Virus record (IMG/VR): IMGVR_UViG_3300032315_000747
Coordinates: 1 to 64,000 of that record
Strand: one strand, 5' to 3'
Length of the DNA stretch: 64,000 nt
Source of the DNA: a virus
Positions 1 through 9,261 of this stretch are shown piece by piece. Position 1 is the first letter of the stretch; the number at the start of each line of letters is the position of its first letter. The notes under the pieces are model-generated. The model was not told the origin of the DNA. It saw only the letters and a list, made by a program, of their open reading frames with translations, and searched no databases. Both the position numbers and the translations under genes were made by a program.

Positions 1-7
1 AAGCTAA

Positions 8-436
8 GTGCGTAACCTCATCAACCTCTTAGAAGCAGTTCAAAAAGGTTGTCCTCGTGCCACCCATGATATCAATTTAAATCTTAAGAATCGTCAAACT
101 GCGATTGACGAATACTTGTACGGCCCTGCTAATCCAAACAAGCCCGGCTCATACTGGAAAGATTTAAGCAAAGTATTTAAAGTAGACGAACCTACTGCTA
201 AGTCAATGATGTGCGGAAATTGTGCAGCATTTGATGTTAGTGATAGTATGCGTGACTGCATTGCGACTGGCATCAAAGGTGATGAAGACAACATTGATCC
301 TAATGCTACTATCAATTTAAGTGATCTGGGTTACTGTAACTTCTTACACTTCAAGTGTGCAGGCAGTCGTAGTTGCAAGGCTTGGGTAACAGGCGGACCA
401 ATCACTGAAAAAGATAAGAACAAGAAGGCCGACTAA
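8..436 (+). CDS. Cys-rich phage protein with possible capsid-targeting N-terminus
   Basis: 142 residues, GTG start directly after a TAA. I do not recognise the family with certainty. Six cysteines lie in the second half (CGNC, an isolated Cys, then CNF, CAG and SCK), a spacing that recalls small iron-sulfur or zinc-binding proteins of the HiPIP type; metal binding is inference. The N-terminus MRNLINLLEA resembles the short leader of the internal-protein genes downstream, with an LLE end. The stop is followed immediately by the ATG of the next gene, so the two are probably translated together. Confidence 0.6.
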   Translation: MRNLINLLEAVQKGCPRATHDINLNLKNRQTAIDEYLYGPANPNKPGSYWKDLSKVFKVDEPTAKSMMCGNCAAFDVSDSMRDCIATGIKGDEDNIDPNATINLSDLGYCNFLHFKCAGSRSCKAWVTGGPITEKDKNKKAD

Positions 437-2026
437 ATGACTAGTGACGAATTCGGTGACATTGAACAGCTTGACGAGAATCTACGTAAGTGGTTCAAAG
501 AGAAGTGGGTTCGTTTTGGTCCTGACGGCAAGATTCGTGGTGCTTGTGCAAGAGGTGATGACAGTGAAGGTAAGCCTAAATGTCTCCCGCAGAAGAAAGC
601 ACAGAATTTAGGTAAGAAGGGTCGTAAGTATGCTGCTAGTAAGAAGCGCAGAGAAGATCCAAACCCAGAACGTAGAGGCCAGGCTAAAAATGTAGCTACT
701 AAGAAAAAGACAAACGAAGATATTCAATTAAACGAAAAGTGGAGTCAATCATACAAAGATAGTATCAATTGCTCTAATCCAAAAGGCTTTAGTCAAAAAG
801 CACACTGTGCCGGAAAGAAAAAGAACGAAGACATGATGAATCAAGATATTCCATTCAACGAATGCCCAAACTGTCGTGGACCTATTGTGCATGAATCAAT
901 GATTAATGAAAAGCAGGATGCTTGCTATCATAAAGTTAAAGCACGATACAAAGTATGGCCAAGTGCGTATGCATCAGGTGCGTTAGTTCAATGCCGTAAG
1001 AAGGGCGCAAGTAATTGGGGAAATAAGAGCAAAAATAATGAAAGCGCCATATTGCAGGGCATCATGCTATCTGAAAGTGAGTTAGTTTCGGTGATCTATG
1101 TTAACGACAAGCCAACTGTCAAGTATGTTGATCCCAAAGATGCGGAAAACGCTGTCAACCTGATGAAGAAAAAGTATCCAAAAAAGACCTACGAGATCAA
1201 GAAGCAAGAATTGCGAGAAGCCTCAGAAAAATGGCACAACCGTATGACGTTTGACCAGTTAGTTCAATACATCGTGGATTATATAGGTCCAAACCCTAGC
1301 AACTCTATGATTCTCGATGCAATAAAAGCCGAAGCAGAAAACGCAGGGGTTGACATCAAAAAGCTGTTTGATGCCGTATATGATCGAGTTAGACCACACG
1401 TACAAGAAGATTATAATAGAACACTCGCGACAGAGCAGGTTATAAAGATTAATACGGATGGGTGTTCAAGAGATCGTCAGTTTAACGGGCCAATCAGCGA
1501 AATAAGCGATACGCAGACAACTGCTAATCAAACAGGCGGATTCATCACACCGGAACACGATGACGCTTATGCAAGATTAAAGATAGTATCACCGAGACTA
1601 CTCGATTATATTCGATATGGCGCAGCCGTTCCACTTGATCCAATTCTTACTTTGAAGGCGCTTCGCCAGATGCAGGGAAATGAGGAAGAGGTATTACGAG
1701 TACTGAAACAAGGAATGGCAAAAGATACTGAAAAAATGTATGACAAAAATCACCCTAATGCAATGGCTGAAAGCGTGAATCGCTTCTGGAAGAAAATTCT
1801 AACTGAGATGCCAGATACATCAGGTCCGGTCGGTGTTCAACCAGGTGGAAGAAGAACGTATCGTCCTAAGCCAGCCGGTGAGATCGAAGAAGACACTGCA
1901 TACGCAGGTGGTATGGGACAAGGTGGTAACGCCGGACAATCTTATCGTAAGTTCAAGCCAAAGCGTGCAGGAGTCGTTAAGAAAGAGAGTTCCATCATAA
2001 AGGGCCTCAGCAACGAAGGTAGATAG
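437..2026 (+). CDS. Multi-domain basic phage protein (DUF5872/DUF6321-like modules)
   Basis: 529 residues. Near the N-terminus is a module with WVRFGPDGKIRGACARGDD followed by a Lys/Arg-rich stretch; at about 102-132 is a second module, KWSQSYKDSINCSNPKGFSQ; at about 160-200 a third, YKVWPSAYASGALVQCRKKG. These short basic Cys-containing modules recur in T4-like and giant-virus proteins and I associate them with DUF5872/DUF6321, whose function is unknown. The C-terminal third is Gly- and Lys-rich. Basic charge and position among probable virion proteins suggest a DNA-associated internal protein; this is inference. Confidence 0.6.
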   Translation: MTSDEFGDIEQLDENLRKWFKEKWVRFGPDGKIRGACARGDDSEGKPKCLPQKKAQNLGKKGRKYAASKKRREDPNPERRGQAKNVATKKKTNEDIQLNEKWSQSYKDSINCSNPKGFSQKAHCAGKKKNEDMMNQDIPFNECPNCRGPIVHESMINEKQDACYHKVKARYKVWPSAYASGALVQCRKKGASNWGNKSKNNESAILQGIMLSESELVSVIYVNDKPTVKYVDPKDAENAVNLMKKKYPKKTYEIKKQELREASEKWHNRMTFDQLVQYIVDYIGPNPSNSMILDAIKAEAENAGVDIKKLFDAVYDRVRPHVQEDYNRTLATEQVIKINTDGCSRDRQFNGPISEISDTQTTANQTGGFITPEHDDAYARLKIVSPRLLDYIRYGAAVPLDPILTLKALRQMQGNEEEVLRVLKQGMAKDTEKMYDKNHPNAMAESVNRFWKKILTEMPDTSGPVGVQPGGRRTYRPKPAGEIEEDTAYAGGMGQGGNAGQSYRKFKPKRAGVVKKESSIIKGLSNEGR

Positions 2027-2027
2027 G

Positions 2028-3242
2028 ATGACCTTCAATGATATTAGCACTTTTATTGATAAAATCAAGATGTTGGAATCTACGGATGCCATCTTGGAAG
2101 AATCAACAGAGCCTGACATTTGCATACATCCCTTAGTGCTTGCGATGCGCGAGCTTCAATCGGAGGGTATTGTCGAGTCGTATCACACTGACAGACTTGT
2201 ATTAGTTGAATCTATTGATGAGCTAGAAGAACTTGAAGAAGCGAGCCCGGATACATTAGAAGGTAGCTTTACCCCAGACTTAGTTGAGAGCAAGACTTGG
2301 TTATGCAAGATGTTAGCAAAAGGTCTTAAAGGTAAAAATGCAGGAACTATATATGCATTAGGTAGTTGGTATGGAAACATTGGCATCTTCTTAGAACAAG
2401 CTGGGGTACAGTTTGATAAACTTGTACTTGTTGAGCCAGACGAAGAAGCATTGATGCGTAGCAAAGAATTACTTGATACATTAAATGATGAAGGTAAGTT
2501 AATACTCATTCATCAAAAAGCAGAAGATGTTGTTTATGAAAAGCCAGGCGTTGTTATTAATACTAGTTGCAATGAAACAGGTCCGGTATTCTTAACTAAG
2601 CTTCCCTATAATATGCTATGCTTATTACAGGCAAGAAATAATGTAGACGATGTGATGATTAGTACAGAGGATTTACAAGAATTCGATGAACTGTTTCCCC
2701 TAGGAAAAACTTATTACAACGGACAAAAAGATTTAACCGATCCTGAAACAGAGTATACTCGTTTTATGAAGATCGGTAGAGCAGGAAAAGCATTGTCTGA
2801 GACTGCTAGTACCGGACAGGGTGGTGGCTCTGCTGGTAGCAGCGGCGGGCAGATGGTAGGTGGCCCTACTACCTACGAACAAGAATATGACATGTTCAAG
2901 AGTAAGGGCCCTCGTAGAATCACTGCGATGACTAATGAGTCGTCGTCAACAAGGCTCAAAGACCTATGCACAGTAAAGACTAACTTCCCTGATGCTGACT
3001 TTTGGCTGCAACGCAATGGTAGTGAATCTACAGTTGGCACGCCAACTAAAACCTTTTCACCAGACAATATCGGAATCAAAGTCACTGCTACTGATGTACT
3101 AGATCCTACATATCTATACTATATGATGATGCATATTCATAATACTGGTTACTGGAAGCCAAGAGCAACCGGTGCGTTAAGACTAGTTCACATCAAAGCA
3201 AGTGATGTCGCTAACATACCGATTGGTAATAACTCGGTATAA
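2028..3242 (+). CDS. Methyltransferase-like protein fused to a type I S-subunit-like domain
   Basis: 404 residues. The first ~60 are acidic and helical with repeated (L)xE motifs. Residues ~85-200 look like a class I SAM-dependent methyltransferase: a glycine motif (YALGSWYGNIG), an acidic end of strand 2 (LVLVEPDEE) and an Asn-containing motif IV region (VVINTSCNETGP). A Gly/Ser-rich linker near 255-280 leads to a last ~95 residues resembling the target-recognition domain of type I restriction S subunits (LKDLCTVKTNFPDADFWL ... GALRLVHIKASDVANIPI). One base separates it from the upstream stop. The substrate is unknown; a virion protein that touches DNA would fit. Confidence 0.55.
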   Translation: MTFNDISTFIDKIKMLESTDAILEESTEPDICIHPLVLAMRELQSEGIVESYHTDRLVLVESIDELEELEEASPDTLEGSFTPDLVESKTWLCKMLAKGLKGKNAGTIYALGSWYGNIGIFLEQAGVQFDKLVLVEPDEEALMRSKELLDTLNDEGKLILIHQKAEDVVYEKPGVVINTSCNETGPVFLTKLPYNMLCLLQARNNVDDVMISTEDLQEFDELFPLGKTYYNGQKDLTDPETEYTRFMKIGRAGKALSETASTGQGGGSAGSSGGQMVGGPTTYEQEYDMFKSKGPRRITAMTNESSSTRLKDLCTVKTNFPDADFWLQRNGSESTVGTPTKTFSPDNIGIKVTATDVLDPTYLYYMMMHIHNTGYWKPRATGALRLVHIKASDVANIPIGNNSV

Positions 3243-3244
3243 GA

Positions 3245-3382
3245 ATGTCACATTTAGAAGAAATAAACAAGGGCTATTTTGAGCATCTATATCGTGCATG
3301 GAAGATTGCATTTGTTTTAATGGTTCACGGCGTGTTTCCTGATGTTTGGAAAACTAAAGCTAGCGAACTTCTTCGTAAATGA
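3245..3382 (+). CDS. Small DUF6356-like protein
   Basis: 45 residues (MSHLEEINKGYFEHLYRAWK ... HGVFPDVW). The pattern HLEE..K.YFEHL..AW followed by a hydrophobic helix and HG.FP.VW matches my memory of the DUF6356 family of small phage and bacterial proteins of unknown function. It starts 2 bases after the preceding stop. Confidence 0.55.
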   Translation: MSHLEEINKGYFEHLYRAWKIAFVLMVHGVFPDVWKTKASELLRK

Positions 3383-3389
3383 ATAAATA
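3382..3389 (+). promoter_or_regulatory. T4-type late promoter, AATAAATA
   Basis: AATAAATA at the end of the small upstream gene and 18 bases before the ATG of dps. It matches the TATAAATA-like octamer found at many places in this window and fits an expected start about five bases downstream, giving a short leader. Confidence 0.45.
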
Positions 3390-3407
3390 GTCTATAGGAT
3401 AATAAAC

Positions 3408-3851
3408 ATGCTTACGGAAACACTCAAGACACTTTTAGCTACTACATACGCTTTGGCAATCAAGGCGCAGAATTTTCACTGGAATGTAGAGGGCCCAAAT
3501 TTCCCTCAATATCACAAGTTCTTCGATAAATATTATGAAGAAGTATATGAAAATACTATTGACAAATTAGCAGAAATCATTCGCCAACAAGACAGTTATA
3601 CTCCTGGCAGTATTCTTCGCTATGCCGAGTTGAGTCAGATCCAAGATCAAACAAAGATTCCTCGTGCAATGCTTATGATGGAAGAACTATATCAAGACAA
3701 TGCTATTATTCTAGATATGTATAAACAAGCGTTTCATGTTGCTGAGGAGGCGGACGAGCAAGGAATCTGCGATTTCATCGCAGGTCGCATTGACGCACAT
3801 GCTAAACATCAATGGATGTTGAGAAGCATCCTAAAGACTACAAGGGCATAA
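3408..3851 (+). CDS. dps: Dps-like ferritin (DNA-protection during starvation protein)
   Basis: 147 residues. The core motif AQNFHWNVEGPNFPQYHKFF, followed by an acidic helix (YYEEVYENTIDKLAEIIR) and a last helix with DAHAKHQW, is the Dps ferroxidase pattern. Dps proteins form 12-subunit shells that oxidise Fe(II) with peroxide and can coat DNA. Length is slightly below the usual 150-170. It sits among putative virion-internal genes but lacks the MRAxEF leader. With the superoxide dismutase at 57.1-57.7 kb it suggests protection of DNA or host from oxidative damage. Confidence 0.85.
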   Translation: MLTETLKTLLATTYALAIKAQNFHWNVEGPNFPQYHKFFDKYYEEVYENTIDKLAEIIRQQDSYTPGSILRYAELSQIQDQTKIPRAMLMMEELYQDNAIILDMYKQAFHVAEEADEQGICDFIAGRIDAHAKHQWMLRSILKTTRA

Positions 3852-3853
3852 CA

Positions 3854-4873
3854 ATGAGAAGCACAGAACTATTTAAAGAAAACATCAAAATCCTTAAGCC
3901 GAGAGTGACACACAGAGTTGCTGCGAACGATCCTGCCCGTGAAGCACTCCATCGTACTATGACTAGTCTACTTGAGGAAATTCTAGATGAAGACTCAACT
4001 ATCACTTCAGCCGTTCGTAGAAGTCCATACGCTGATGCACTCGTTAGGTACGTACACAAAGAGTTAGCTATGTCGCACGATCTTCAATGGAGAGAAGAAC
4101 AAAAAATAACCTGGGCAGACATCAAGAGTAGATCACCTAACTATGTACTCATTCAAGGTAAAGATGGTACCGGTGCGATAAAGTGGGATGGTTCTCAGTG
4201 GGTAGTTGTGCTATCTAGTAAAGAGGGCATAACAACATTTCGTGACGGTAGTATTAATGTCTTATTTAGGCAAATCAAAGAAACTATCGGCCAAATCAGA
4301 AACTACTGGTCTGCTATTGGTGCCGGTCAGACAAGCTGGGGCCGCGGGGCATCTTCTCATTCAACGGGACCTGTAGACAGATTACGCGCGGACCGTGCCG
4401 TCGCCAGAAAAATTACGAAACCAAACACATTAGACCCAAACGCACCCCCGTCACAGAATACGCAAGCAGTATTGTATAAATTACGTCCTCTCTACCTAAA
4501 ATATATAGATAAAGCAATCGCTGACATTAAAGGTGTCACTGGTACGGCATTAAAGAACGATTCTTACCAGAAAGTAAAACAGAAGTTAGAGATCCTAAAT
4601 AATTTACAAAACATAAAACAAGAATTAATCAGCAATCCAAAAGATGTCCCCGCTAAAATAAAAGAAAGATTACAACCCGCATTGTATCTGACAGCAAGTC
4701 ATTTTTATCCAGATGAAACAGGTAATTTTACTTTAGGTCTCGACAGATATGGCAGAGGAGCACCACAAAATCAAGCGGGTGTGCGAAGAGTGATTAATGA
4801 TATCGCAAACGGCGATCAACAGAAACTGACAACTCTCATGAATTACCTAAAACAATCGTTGCTGCACCCATAA
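3854..4873 (+). CDS. Unknown protein, probable internal virion protein
   Basis: 339 residues; I chose the ATG at 3854, two bases after the dps stop, because the protein then begins MRSTELFKEN, similar to the leader of its neighbours. No known domain recognised. The middle holds a compact region (residues ~85-150) with alternating hydrophobic strands (YVLIQGKDGTGAIKW, QWVVVLSS), then a Pro/Ser-rich linker and helical C-terminal part. Its N-terminal peptide lacks a perfect (L/I)xE end, so packaging is less certain than for the genes at 5892-10670. Confidence 0.55.
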   Translation: MRSTELFKENIKILKPRVTHRVAANDPAREALHRTMTSLLEEILDEDSTITSAVRRSPYADALVRYVHKELAMSHDLQWREEQKITWADIKSRSPNYVLIQGKDGTGAIKWDGSQWVVVLSSKEGITTFRDGSINVLFRQIKETIGQIRNYWSAIGAGQTSWGRGASSHSTGPVDRLRADRAVARKITKPNTLDPNAPPSQNTQAVLYKLRPLYLKYIDKAIADIKGVTGTALKNDSYQKVKQKLEILNNLQNIKQELISNPKDVPAKIKERLQPALYLTASHFYPDETGNFTLGLDRYGRGAPQNQAGVRRVINDIANGDQQKLTTLMNYLKQSLLHP

Positions 4874-4884
4874 GAAGGCTAGAC

Positions 4885-5895
4885 ATGAAACAATTATCAA
4901 GAACTAAATTATCAGAAGCCAATCCAGCAGAGAAGATTCTCAAAGATCCTAAGATGGCAAAAATGCTAGCAATTGCTGTTAAGCATGATCATACCATTCC
5001 TGGACCTAAGCTAGCAAGATTGGGACCTAAAGCAAGCGACGAAGATATAGTTAAGATGTGGAGTGAATTGATTGATAGAACTCTATCAAACACTAACTAC
5101 GGCGACTTATCAAGAGATGGTAAATTTGATAGTTGGCTAACAAAGTTGTACATCAATCACAATAACGACTATGAAGACATCAACGGCGAAGGCGGCGACG
5201 CATTAGGTGCTTGGAAAGCATTGAGTGTTCGCAACTTACTTGATCCTGCAGATCAAGACTTCAATCGTTTTGCATCTATTGCACAACTACAAAATGTAGT
5301 TCGCAAAGAAAAGTATCGTGCAGCATTAAGAAAAATTGCCGATGCTGAAAAGTTGGCATCTATGAAGAAAGATTCTAAACAAATCGTTCTTATTGATGAT
5401 GACAGGTATTATGTTATCGTTCCGTTGAACTATGGTTCTTGCTATATCTTCAATAATGCAGAAGGTGCTCAAGGACAGTTCTGCACAGGAAGCAGCAGCG
5501 GTTTAACTTGGTTCGAACGTTATTCAAGAGATGGCCCCATCATTAGTATCGTTGATAAAAAGAATATGGATGATAAAAACGGCAAGTGGCAGATGCACAG
5601 CGGAACTCGTCAGTTAAAGAATGCTACACAAGATTATAACGTGGGCGAAGACCAATTCGCTGATTTGTTTCCTGGCTTGATGAAGAAAATCGCTGATGCA
5701 CTATCGTCACGTTCAGAAGAATTAAAGAATGCATCTGACCAAATGGGTATCGCGCGCGGCGGTTGGAATATCCCTGCAGAAATTGACAGAATCAAGAGAC
5801 TGTATCCAACAGCATACAACTCTACTCCGGAAAATACTGCTAGTCAAGAAGAGATGAATCATCTATTTGGACGTCCTGATCAAGCACAGCGATGA
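4885..5895 (+). CDS. 'WCTA-type' phage protein, paralogue 1
   Basis: 336 residues. The N-terminus MKQLSRTKLSEA ends in an LSE site like the capsid-targeting leaders. Residues ~90-130 (WLTKLYINHNNDYEDINGEG) and ~195-215 (QFCTGSSSGLTWFERYSRDG) align by eye with WLARMYINGGVKLEDLNRGN and HWCTAASKGDNYFDQYNRQG in the gene at 6459. Both then continue with a strand, a Lys-rich turn and a D..LF..FP.L helix. Proteins with this Cys-Thr motif are common in T4-like phages but I know no function. The stop overlaps the next ATG (ATGA). Confidence 0.55.
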   Translation: MKQLSRTKLSEANPAEKILKDPKMAKMLAIAVKHDHTIPGPKLARLGPKASDEDIVKMWSELIDRTLSNTNYGDLSRDGKFDSWLTKLYINHNNDYEDINGEGGDALGAWKALSVRNLLDPADQDFNRFASIAQLQNVVRKEKYRAALRKIADAEKLASMKKDSKQIVLIDDDRYYVIVPLNYGSCYIFNNAEGAQGQFCTGSSSGLTWFERYSRDGPIISIVDKKNMDDKNGKWQMHSGTRQLKNATQDYNVGEDQFADLFPGLMKKIADALSSRSEELKNASDQMGIARGGWNIPAEIDRIKRLYPTAYNSTPENTASQEEMNHLFGRPDQAQR

Positions 5896-6446
5896 GAGCG
5901 TTTGAATTTATAACTGAGGGCATGACATTTAATCCAGTCGTAGAAAAAGAATTCAGCGATGGTGAAAAATACTGGACTGGTTCTGACTGGGAGCGCAAGG
6001 TGACGATAGATTGCCGAGATTGTGATGGTACTGGAAAAGACAGGGAACACCCATGTTTTTACTGTAAGGGAACAGGAAAAGAAGAAGATATTATGTCAGA
6101 TGCTCCGGAACTTCAGGTAAGCAATGCCAATGGTAAAATCATTCAACAGATGTTGGGATTAGACCCAGACTATTCGGGAGTCATATATAATAAAGATTTA
6201 CCCAATGTGATGCGAAGGTTAATTCTTTTAAAGAATAAAGACACACAACAATACACCGTAGACCCTAAACAAGAACGACGTTCTGTCCAGAAATGGACAG
6301 ACGATCAAGGAATCACCCACATCAGCCGCGGCGCATCAATGTATGATATGGGTACTAGTCAAGCTCAGATTGATAGATACATAGACCGTCTTATTGAAAT
6401 TATTCAATTCGCACAAAAAAACAATACAAGCGTGGGCTGGGGTTAA
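5892..6446 (+). CDS. DnaJ-type zinc-finger protein with capsid-targeting leader
   Basis: 184 residues starting MRAFEFITEG, the clearest form of the repeated leader, with an (I)TE end as in T4 internal proteins. Residues ~40-65 hold two CxxCxGxG motifs (CRDCDGTG and CFYCKGTG), half of the four-motif zinc domain of DnaJ; such pairs bind one Zn and occur in many small chaperone-like proteins. No J domain. The rest is unrecognised. Overlaps the upstream gene by four bases, so coupled translation is likely. Confidence 0.6.
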   Translation: MRAFEFITEGMTFNPVVEKEFSDGEKYWTGSDWERKVTIDCRDCDGTGKDREHPCFYCKGTGKEEDIMSDAPELQVSNANGKIIQQMLGLDPDYSGVIYNKDLPNVMRRLILLKNKDTQQYTVDPKQERRSVQKWTDDQGITHISRGASMYDMGTSQAQIDRYIDRLIEIIQFAQKNNTSVGWG

Positions 6447-6458
6447 AAAGTATACATT

Positions 6459-7805
6459 ATGCGAGCCCGTGAATTCCTATTTGAGTATGATCGTAAGAAA
6501 ACTGCTCAGACGATCTCTGGGGGTGAGAAAGCCGAGAAGGCCCTCATCGCCGATCGCGGTCAATCTGTGGGTCCGCTTGATCAAGTGAGAAGTAGTCTGA
6601 TCAGTCTTCAGATGGATAGACCCGTAACCATTCCAGGTGCTCAACCTGCCTTCACTCCGCCTTCTGATTACCGACCAAAGTCGGGACCCCTCATCAAAGA
6701 TCCAACAGTCAGACAGAGATTCCTAGAAGACTTGCTGAGTGTGATTGAAACAAAAGATCCTACTCCAAATAAACAATATACCCCATGGTTAGCGAGAATG
6801 TATATCAACGGCGGTGTCAAGTTAGAGGACTTGAATCGTGGTAATATATTGGGAATCTATGACATTGGTAAAAGAAGAAGAATGATCAAGCCAGAAGATT
6901 CTGATGTAAATCGTTTCAAGACGTATAGAGATTTTGAAACCAAAATGCGTGAGAACTATGATCTGGATGCCATAGATAACACCGAGACAAAAGTACAAGA
7001 AAAAGGTCAAGCATCTAAAGTCTTTGAAAACGGTGATGTTCTTGTCGTTGTTCCGCATGATGAAGCCGCCGCCTGCCGATACGGTGCCGAGACACACTGG
7101 TGCACTGCTGCTAGTAAAGGCGATAATTATTTTGATCAGTACAATCGTCAAGGTAAACTGTATATTCTTATTCCAAAGAAGCCGAAGCATGATAAAGAGA
7201 AATACCAACTGCACTTCCCTACAGGTCAATTCATGGACGAGGATGATTCTAACGTATCCCTAGATTATTTATTTACTAAAAGATTTCCAAAATTGCTTGA
7301 ATTCTTTTCTAAGAATGAACCCGAGATCAAAGATAGCATGTTATTCACACCTGACGAAATATTACAAAAGTATATCAATCAGATTGCAGAGATTGCCAAA
7401 GATCATATGTGGGATGTGATATCTGAATGGGAACACCAGGACAGCAATTACTACGAACAAATGCAAGAAGAATATGCTGACGAGGACGGCGAGATTGATT
7501 GGGATAAAGTTCATCGTGGTGGTGATGACTATATAAATTGGAACGACGAGGCTCGCAGATTTAGTATTGATATGCAAGAAGCAATCCGACCTTCGGCAGA
7601 AGAAATAAAAGATTTATTGGGTAAAGACACCGAAATGGAGACCCTCGATCCAATCAATACCTTACCGTATGCCATTGCGAGAAAAATAGAGCAAGAATTC
7701 CGAGGGACCGACGCCGGAATAGCGGATTTCGTTAGGAGAAATATCGACGTGAAAAAAGACGGTGATAAGTGGGTAGCCCGTCGGACAATGGCATCAAGAA
7801 GATGA
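6459..7805 (+). CDS. 'WCTA-type' phage protein, paralogue 2, capsid-targeting leader
   Basis: 448 residues starting MRAREFLFEYD (LFE end). It carries the HWCTAASKG motif at ~210 and the same flanking blocks as the gene at 4885, so the two are duplicates separated by the DnaJ-type gene. The C-terminal ~170 residues are extra, acidic and helical (EWEHQDSNYYEQMQEEYADE). The function of the family is unknown to me. Its stop overlaps the start of the lysozyme gene (ATGA at 7802). Confidence 0.55.
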   Translation: MRAREFLFEYDRKKTAQTISGGEKAEKALIADRGQSVGPLDQVRSSLISLQMDRPVTIPGAQPAFTPPSDYRPKSGPLIKDPTVRQRFLEDLLSVIETKDPTPNKQYTPWLARMYINGGVKLEDLNRGNILGIYDIGKRRRMIKPEDSDVNRFKTYRDFETKMRENYDLDAIDNTETKVQEKGQASKVFENGDVLVVVPHDEAAACRYGAETHWCTAASKGDNYFDQYNRQGKLYILIPKKPKHDKEKYQLHFPTGQFMDEDDSNVSLDYLFTKRFPKLLEFFSKNEPEIKDSMLFTPDEILQKYINQIAEIAKDHMWDVISEWEHQDSNYYEQMQEEYADEDGEIDWDKVHRGGDDYINWNDEARRFSIDMQEAIRPSAEEIKDLLGKDTEMETLDPINTLPYAIARKIEQEFRGTDAGIADFVRRNIDVKKDGDKWVARRTMASRR

Positions 7806-8722
7806 GAGCGTTTGAATTCATATATGAAGAAGTAGGTAGAATGCTTGATCTCACCAAGAACTATCCGCATTATTCCATCCTTAAAGGTAAGATACTTGAC
7901 ATCTCGCCTAAAGGAAAGTACAAGATACAAATCGTTGATGCTGAGATAATTCCTGGTAAGAAAGCATCAGTAAAAGTCGGCGATACAGTCGTTATCGGGG
8001 CAAACTTTCTCAAGCAAGCACTGAAAGAGTCAGAGTTAGACGAAGGTTGGAAGGGCGCGGCAAAGGGGCTTGCGGCTGCCGGTGCTCTCGCTTTAGCTGG
8101 CCACACTTTTCTTCCTGACCCTGGGAAACCTGTTCCTGCTTCTAGTACTCGACCAGTCAGCAAACAACTACCAAAAGTTGGCTCAGAAATCACGCGACAA
8201 GTTGATGCACTTATCAATAATCCAACAGCAAAGGCACTTAGGAGAGAAGCTGCTATTGCCGGTATTGAGGGCGCAGAGTTAGCACAACTTATCGCACAAT
8301 GCGCCCATGAAACTCAAAACTTTACTTCACTAAAAGAGTTTGGCGGGCCTACTTATTTTAGAAGATATGACATACAATACAATCCACAGAAAGCTAAGAT
8401 GCTCGGGAATACTGAACCAGGTGACGGCTCCCGCTATCGTGGTCGCGGATACATTCAATTGACCGGTCGTTACAATTATAGGAAAGCAGGCGAAGCATTA
8501 GGTCTTCCATTAGAAGAGTATCCTGAACTGTTAGAACGTCCTGACATCGCAGCTAAAGCAACACTATGGTATTGGCAGACTAGAGTACAACCCAAAGTTA
8601 GTAATTTTAAAGATACTCGTGAAGTCACTAAACCAATCAATTCAGGCTTGAGGGGATTATCTGATAGAGAAGAGAAATTTAATGCCATCATGCAATTTTA
8701 TAATCAACCTGTGTCTGGATAA
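7802..8722 (+). CDS. GH19 chitinase-type endolysin or virion lysozyme, capsid-targeting leader
   Basis: 306 residues from the ATG at 7802 (MRAFEFIYEE). Residues ~20-80 form a small beta domain common in these phages (ILDISPKGKYKIQIVD). A short Ala-rich hydrophobic stretch (~86-100) precedes the GH19 catalytic domain at ~130-306: AQCAHETQNF (E170 as candidate general acid), a second Glu nearby (E179), and the family signature RYRGRGYIQLTGRYNY. GH19 enzymes cut peptidoglycan in phages. The leader suggests it is packed in the head rather than used as the free lysis enzyme; this is inference. Confidence 0.8.
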   Translation: MRAFEFIYEEVGRMLDLTKNYPHYSILKGKILDISPKGKYKIQIVDAEIIPGKKASVKVGDTVVIGANFLKQALKESELDEGWKGAAKGLAAAGALALAGHTFLPDPGKPVPASSTRPVSKQLPKVGSEITRQVDALINNPTAKALRREAAIAGIEGAELAQLIAQCAHETQNFTSLKEFGGPTYFRRYDIQYNPQKAKMLGNTEPGDGSRYRGRGYIQLTGRYNYRKAGEALGLPLEEYPELLERPDIAAKATLWYWQTRVQPKVSNFKDTREVTKPINSGLRGLSDREEKFNAIMQFYNQPVSG

Positions 8723-8725
8723 ACA

Positions 8726-9205
8726 ATGAGAGCGCACGAATTTTTAACAGAACATCAAATGGACAACGTAGATGGTTGGGGCGCGACCCCGAACAACCAA
8801 AACGTCAATTACATGGGACTGCGTGTCAGTATGCGTCCATCAGTTTTCCTCGAGCTTGCCGCACCCCTGACAGAACCAACTAGTTCAAAAGCTATCTTGC
8901 AACATCTAGAACAAGGTGGAAAACTTGCTGCTCCGTTTCTATTGATAGACATACCTGAAGAATGGGAAGACGGTGATCTTTCTCGTCCTGCTAGAGTTTC
9001 GGGACACGAAGGTAGAAACCGAATGATCGCCTTACAAGATTTCGAAGGCACGCAAACTCAAGAAGTGCATATCTTCCCTAGACAATATCGCAATCGTCAC
9101 ATGACTCCAGAATGGATAGAAAAATTGAACAGCCAGTTATATCCAGAGAGAAGTGCTGAACCTATCTCAGGACCTTTTTGGCGAGAATTGATAAAAAAGG
9201 CTTGA
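8726..9205 (+). CDS. Unknown protein with capsid-targeting leader, ParB-like motif
   Basis: 159 residues starting MRAHEFLTEHQ (LTE end). The region PFLLIDIPEEWEDG ... RVSGHEGRNRMIALQ resembles the strand plus G-H-E-G-R-x-R turn of ParB/sulfiredoxin-like nuclease-fold proteins, but the match is short and I hold it loosely. Last of the run of leader-bearing genes that began at 4885. Confidence 0.5.
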   Translation: MRAHEFLTEHQMDNVDGWGATPNNQNVNYMGLRVSMRPSVFLELAAPLTEPTSSKAILQHLEQGGKLAAPFLLIDIPEEWEDGDLSRPARVSGHEGRNRMIALQDFEGTQTQEVHIFPRQYRNRHMTPEWIEKLNSQLYPERSAEPISGPFWRELIKKA

Positions 9206-9230
9206 CTTCGGGTACCCATTTTGCTATATT
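9202..9230 (+). promoter_or_regulatory. Early promoter, TTGACT-17-TATATT
   Basis: TTGACT at 9202-9207, TATATT at 9225-9230, 17-base spacer, in the extended form TTTTGCTATATTGAATCATAG seen at several other sites. It overlaps the end of the preceding gene and serves the small protein at 9262. Confidence 0.85.
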
Positions 9231-9261
9231 GAATCATAGACAGACGCAACGGGAATACAAT

